Origin: Lactonifactor sp. BIOML-A5
GTDB taxonomy: Bacteria > Bacillota > Clostridia > Lachnospirales > Lachnospiraceae
Direction: 5' to 3'
Assembly (NCBI RefSeq): GCF_009677585.1
Contig: NZ_WKYV01000026.1
Location: 1-64,000 of the forward strand
DNA: 64,000 nt
Position numbers and translations under genes: made by a program. The notes beneath the pieces are model-generated. The model had not been told where the DNA came from, searched no databases, and worked only from the letters and a program-made list of their open reading frames with translations. This document shows, in pieces, positions 62,328 through 64,000 of the stretch. Positions within the stretch are counted from its first letter, which is position 1; every line of letters begins with the position of its first letter.

Positions 62328-63158
62328 TTAGAGAGTTTGCTCAATGGCTTTTATGTGTTTGATAGCCAGCTCAGTATACTCATCAAAAAATTCTTTTCCA
62401 CCGCCGGCTTTTAATGTTCCAAATGGGTCCGCCCCTGCCGGCAGAAGTTCAAAGGTAATGTACCCCTGATACTTAATATCCTGCAGCGCTTTCATTATAG
62501 GAGCAAAATCAAGGTGCCCTTTGGAAGGCGCAGCCCTGTTAGAATCTGCAAAATGAATATGTGTCAGCTTGCTGCCGCAATCCCGGATGGCCTGCGCAAT
62601 ATCAGCCTCATCAATATTCATGTGAAACAAATCTCCCATAACGCCTACATTATCCATCTTTACATCTTTCAGCATATCCATTGCCTGCTCCAGACGGTTC
62701 AGCATATACGTCTCATACCGGTTCCAGCATTCCAGACAAAGATTAACACCTGCCCTGGCTGCATACTCAGCACCCTTAATAATTCCTTCCACACCCCATT
62801 TATATTCATCTTCATAGGGAGCCAGAGGTACTGTTTTACAGCATGCAGTTGGATTAGCTATTACCATTTGGCAGTCGATAGATGCAGCAAAGTCTACCAC
62901 CTTCTTTACATACTCAAGAGCCTGTTCTCTCATTCCGGGATCCGGGTGTGCCAGATCTCTGTCTTCATTGTAAACAGAACAGATCGAAGACACTTTAATC
63001 TTATTGTCCCTGCACAACTGATTTACCTCTTTTACATCGTAATACTCCGGTTCCCCACATAGCTCAATGGCATCATATCCATACCTCGCACACCTCTCAA
63101 TACTGTCTTTTGCTTTTTCACCATAATAAACCAGGGCATCATAACTGTACTTAAACAT
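62328..63158 (-). CDS. Sugar isomerase/epimerase-like TIM barrel 3
   Basis: 276 residues, start at 63158 after AAAAGGAGG. Metal-site regions: LCLECWNRYETYM, VMGDLFHMNID, THIHFADSNRAAP and ITFELLPAG. Close in layout to D-tagatose/psicose 3-epimerases and to the paralogue at 54755. First gene of the operon, so likely the first or most needed catalytic step. Confidence 0.85.
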   Translation of the reverse strand: MFKYSYDALVYYGEKAKDSIERCARYGYDAIELCGEPEYYDVKEVNQLCRDNKIKVSSICSVYNEDRDLAHPDPGMREQALEYVKKVVDFAASIDCQMVIANPTACCKTVPLAPYEDEYKWGVEGIIKGAEYAARAGVNLCLECWNRYETYMLNRLEQAMDMLKDVKMDNVGVMGDLFHMNIDEADIAQAIRDCGSKLTHIHFADSNRAAPSKGHLDFAPIMKALQDIKYQGYITFELLPAGADPFGTLKAGGGKEFFDEYTELAIKHIKAIEQTL

Positions 63159-63250
63159 ATACTTCCTCCTTTTTTTTATAGCAAGAATCATGATCCTTCT
63201 TTATATTACCCATAATATCCCAAATACTTATGTAAAACTATTAATATTAT

Positions 63251-63308
63251 TGTGCAAATTATATTATATTTTTGTTTTTATGATATATTTTTGTGCAAAT
63301 TATATAAC
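63251..63308. promoter_or_regulatory. Direct repeats upstream of the sugar operon
   Basis: TGTGCAAATTATATTA (63251) and TGTGCAAATTATATAA (63292), 41 bases apart, about four helical turns, in direct orientation. They lie between the AraC gene and the operon start, about 95-150 bases before it. AraC proteins bind direct repeats (family knowledge), so this is the likely activator site. Confidence 0.5.
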
Positions 63309-63410
63309 TTTCTTGCTAGAGCTTATAATTCTTATTTATATTGTCATCTTTAAATTAAAATAAAAAAACAGAATAAATAACATCTCTGTTATCTACTCTG
63401 CACTCTGTAA

Positions 63411-64000
63411 TTATCGTCTTTTCCACTCTTTTCTATAGGTTCCGGGGCTTATTCCCACAGTCTTTTTAAAAAGCAGGTTAAAATAATTCGGATTTTCATA
63501 ACCAAGTTCCACCGCTATTTTTTGAACGGAACATGATGTTTCCCTCAATTGCTTTTTTGCGTACTCCATTCTGCAGAAGATTGCATACTGTATAGGAGAT
63601 ATTCCCACCTCTTCCTTAAACATATGTGACAAATGATATACACTTACATTTACATGGTCCGCAAGCTCTGAAAGGCTTAGATTTTCTTTGTAATGTTTCT
63701 CTATATATTCTTTTGTAATAGCAATAAAGTCTCTTTGGATACTGCTTTTACTACTCAGCGTCTTACAGAGTATGGACAAAATTCCTTCCAATAAAGTATC
63801 AGCCAATTCTCTGGAAATATTCTCATCCTCAATTTCTATCAGCATTCTCTCACACAAAAACTTACAGATCTCAAGATCCTCAGAAATTTCAAATACTTGA
63901 TACACCCCGCTGTCAATGAAAATTTCCCCGCTTAACTTACCTTTAAATGTAACCGCCTCACTGAATAATAGCTGAAAATATCCGGAATTCATCTGGATTA
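63411..64000 (-). CDS. AraC-family regulator, 5' end outside window
   Basis: The frame is open to the window edge, so only the C-terminal 196 or so residues are present. They hold the end of a cupin-type sensor domain and the AraC DNA-binding domain (LSELADHVNVSVYHLSHMFKEEVG; VQKIAVELGYENPNYFNLLFKKTVG; GTYRKEWK). It stands just upstream of the sugar operon on the same strand, so it probably activates it. The start codon cannot be given. Confidence 0.88.
   Translation of the reverse strand, partial: IQMNSGYFQLLFSEAVTFKGKLSGEIFIDSGVYQVFEISEDLEICKFLCERMLIEIEDENISRELADTLLEGILSILCKTLSSKSSIQRDFIAITKEYIEKHYKENLSLSELADHVNVSVYHLSHMFKEEVGISPIQYAIFCRMEYAKKQLRETSCSVQKIAVELGYENPNYFNLLFKKTVGISPGTYRKEWKRR

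Overview
The window looks like a chromosomal piece of an anaerobic, spore-forming gut-type Clostridium relative, most likely Lachnospiraceae. The reasons are the sporulation pair SpoIID and SpoIIQ, rubrerythrin-based oxidative defence, ferredoxin-dependent 2-oxoacid oxidation, a MecA adaptor, AGGAGG ribosome sites, several TTG starts and many sugar-acid and sugar operons. No rRNA, tRNA, CRISPR array, prophage or intact insertion sequence was found. Assignment below family level is not possible from the sequence alone.

Layout. 1-483: non-coding DNA dominated by a 320-nt near-perfect hairpin (87-406). 484-8520 (minus): a six-gene sugar-acid operon (LarA-type racemase/epimerase, GntP permease, URO-D-like protein, zinc dehydrogenase, altronate dehydratase, tagaturonate reductase), divergent from two tandem paralogous GntR regulators (8880-10188). 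10333-12941: a peroxide-stress island of two reverse rubrerythrins with identical protein sequence flanking perR, each of the three with the same promoter/operator, followed by a classical rubrerythrin. 13101-18820: a patchwork of small regulators (decayed AraC, small AraC coupled to an extra ClpP, MerR with a MerR-type promoter before a TrmO-like gene, TrhA membrane protein, AraC-GyrI plus ASCH-like protein) with intergenic palindromic repeats.

18886-29540 (minus): an ECF sigma/anti-sigma pair and a 2938-residue secreted arabinan-degrading protein (LamG, GH43, GH51 and choline-binding repeats). 29703-32608 (minus): GIY-YIG protein, SpoIIQ, SpoIID and an MnmM-like tRNA methyltransferase. 32860-35782 (plus): a two-component system. 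35854-42250 (minus): MetY, fluoride channel CrcB and a MoxR/DUF58/transglutaminase operon. 42465-43046: MecA. 43125-45035 (minus): a YczE-like membrane protein and an MFS transporter that seems to start at a non-canonical ATT codon.

45205-53630 (minus): a catabolic operon with MFS and SSS transporters, a four-subunit 2-oxoacid:ferredoxin oxidoreductase, an ADP-forming acyl-CoA synthetase and a 2-hydroxyacid dehydrogenase. Together these could turn a 2-hydroxy or 2-oxo acid into a carboxylic acid with ATP gain and reduced ferredoxin. A GntR regulator (53978-54703) is divergent. 54755-64000 (minus): a sugar operon (AraC regulator, three xylose-isomerase-like TIM barrels, two Gfo/Idh/MocA oxidoreductases and a ribose-type ABC importer). 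The AraC gene runs off the window end.

The strongest candidates for something undescribed are the long hairpin at 87-406, whose six wobble pairs all favour a plus-strand RNA; the AraC-ClpP translational couple; the MerR-type promoter in front of the TrmO-like gene; and the LarA-containing aldonate operon.
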